Positions 63,585 to 64,000 of a stretch of 64,000 nt of DNA are shown here, piece after piece (within the stretch, counting starts at the first letter, position 1; every line of letters begins with the position of its first letter). Under the pieces are notes generated by a model, which did not search any database, was not told the origin of the DNA, and saw only the letters and a program-made list of their open reading frames with translations. Made by a program: the position numbers and the translations under genes. This DNA comes from an uncultured Prevotellaceae bacterium (lineage in GTDB: Bacteria > Bacteroidota > Bacteroidia > Bacteroidales > Bacteroidaceae), in the NCBI GenBank assembly GCA_900319225.1, contig ONNV01000001.1, forward strand, positions 339,002-403,001. The letters are read 5' to 3'.

Positions 63585-63628
63585 AAAAAGAAAGCAGCCT
63601 GACCTTATGGCCAGGCTGCTTTCTTTTT
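63585..63628. terminator. Bidirectional terminator
   Basis: AAAAAGAAAGCAGCCTG pairs perfectly over 17 bp with CAGGCTGCTTTCTTTTT, giving T tracts in both directions. It lies between the convergent FNT and small secreted-protein genes. Confidence 0.9.
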
Positions 63629-63640
63629 ACCTTAAACTAA

Positions 63641-63985
63641 TTACTTTGCTACTCGGTTGTTGATGTAGTCCATAGGAATGCTGTTGATAGCAACCTCGTT
63701 CTGTGCTGTAACCAGGATCTCGCTGAACATGTCGGTGTAGATCTCCTTGATGTCGTCAATCTTGGCGGTCTTCTGCTCGTCATTGTCCTCAGTGCGGCAT
63801 ACACTCTCAATCTCGGTAAGCATCTTCTGATACATGGGGATGAACTGAAGTGCGTCAGCCTGGCTGAGTTCTGCAACTACGTCTGCAACAGTGGCGTTGG
63901 CCTCGTTGTTGTCATTAACACTCTGAGCGTTTGCTCCAAATCCGATGAACAGTGCTGCAACGGCAGCGATGATAGTCTTTTTCAT
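63641..63985 (-). CDS. Small secreted protein of unknown function
   Basis: 114 residues. Signal peptide MKKTIIAAVAALFIGFGANA with an AxA cut; the mature part is acidic and helical (DNNEANATVADVVAELSQAD, EIYTDMFSEILVTAQNE) and has one Cys. No family recognised. Complete in the window; its promoter is beyond the right edge. Confidence 0.75.
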   Translation of the reverse strand: MKKTIIAAVAALFIGFGANAQSVNDNNEANATVADVVAELSQADALQFIPMYQKMLTEIESVCRTEDNDEQKTAKIDDIKEIYTDMFSEILVTAQNEVAINSIPMDYINNRVAK

Positions 63986-64000
63986 AATTCTTATTTTTTT

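Overview
The window is a 64 kb piece of a Bacteroidales chromosome (phylum Bacteroidota). The signs are type III glutamine synthetase, an LL-diaminopimelate aminotransferase, DUF4250 and DUF4491 proteins, many short-leader lipoproteins, and TAnnTTTG -7 boxes in front of most genes, often only a few bases before the ATG. I cannot name genus or species. No rRNA, tRNA, CRISPR array or IS transposase was seen.

Layout. Positions 1-10.6 kb hold transporters and stand-alone enzymes (two MATE pumps, a metallophosphoesterase, GNAT, acyl-ACP thioesterase, a bile-acid-symporter/MFS/Sde182-hydrolase operon, a dienelactone-hydrolase-like lipoprotein) and two neighbouring genes that have each lost their middle. 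Positions 10.8-19.0 kb are an AT-richer defence island: a DUF1016/YhcG PD-(D/E)XK nuclease gene followed by a complete four-gene Wadjet (JetABCD) anti-plasmid SMC system, with broken ORFs at both edges. The island separates genes that share one AraC-type operator: the same 39-bp site, with two direct half-sites 21 bp apart, lies exactly 21 bp above the -7 box of the hydrolase (left) and of a lipoprotein-flavodoxin operon (right), next to an AraC regulator gene.

Positions 21-42.5 kb hold more transport and envelope functions: a Na/Pi cotransporter fused to PhoU and a C-terminal OmpR-type winged helix, CDF and DASS transporters, a peptidase-M49 homologue that has lost its zinc ligands, an MMPL/lipoprotein-sorting/beta-barrel operon behind a leader ORF and terminator, glutathione peroxidase, MptD-like protein, a cytidylate-kinase-like protein, an ArsP-type metal permease with HMA domain, a ZIP transporter and an M13 peptidase.

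Positions 42.5-62.9 kb are a glutamine/ammonia assimilation block, all on the plus strand: asnB, glnN, gltB, gltD, dapF, dapL, carA, carB, glmS, purF. AsnB, GlnN and the GltBD pair make or use Gln, Glu and Asn, and CarA, GlmS and PurF draw amide nitrogen from Gln. In front of asnB is a 35-codon ORF whose core is NNNQNNNQNQNNNQ, followed by a 12-bp hairpin with eight T residues and an alternative pairing that would exclude it. In front of glnN is a second short Asn-rich ORF (7 Asn in 46 codons), again followed by a hairpin with a competing pairing. These look like ribosome-mediated attenuators that sense Asn/Gln, and they are the most interesting regulatory find here. The window ends with an FNT-family channel and a small secreted protein.

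At least five families of small palindromic repeats (called A-E here) are scattered between genes from end to end. They often touch stop codons or sit where a promoter -33 box should be. They look like REP/REPIN elements mobilised by a RAYT (Y1) transposase located elsewhere.
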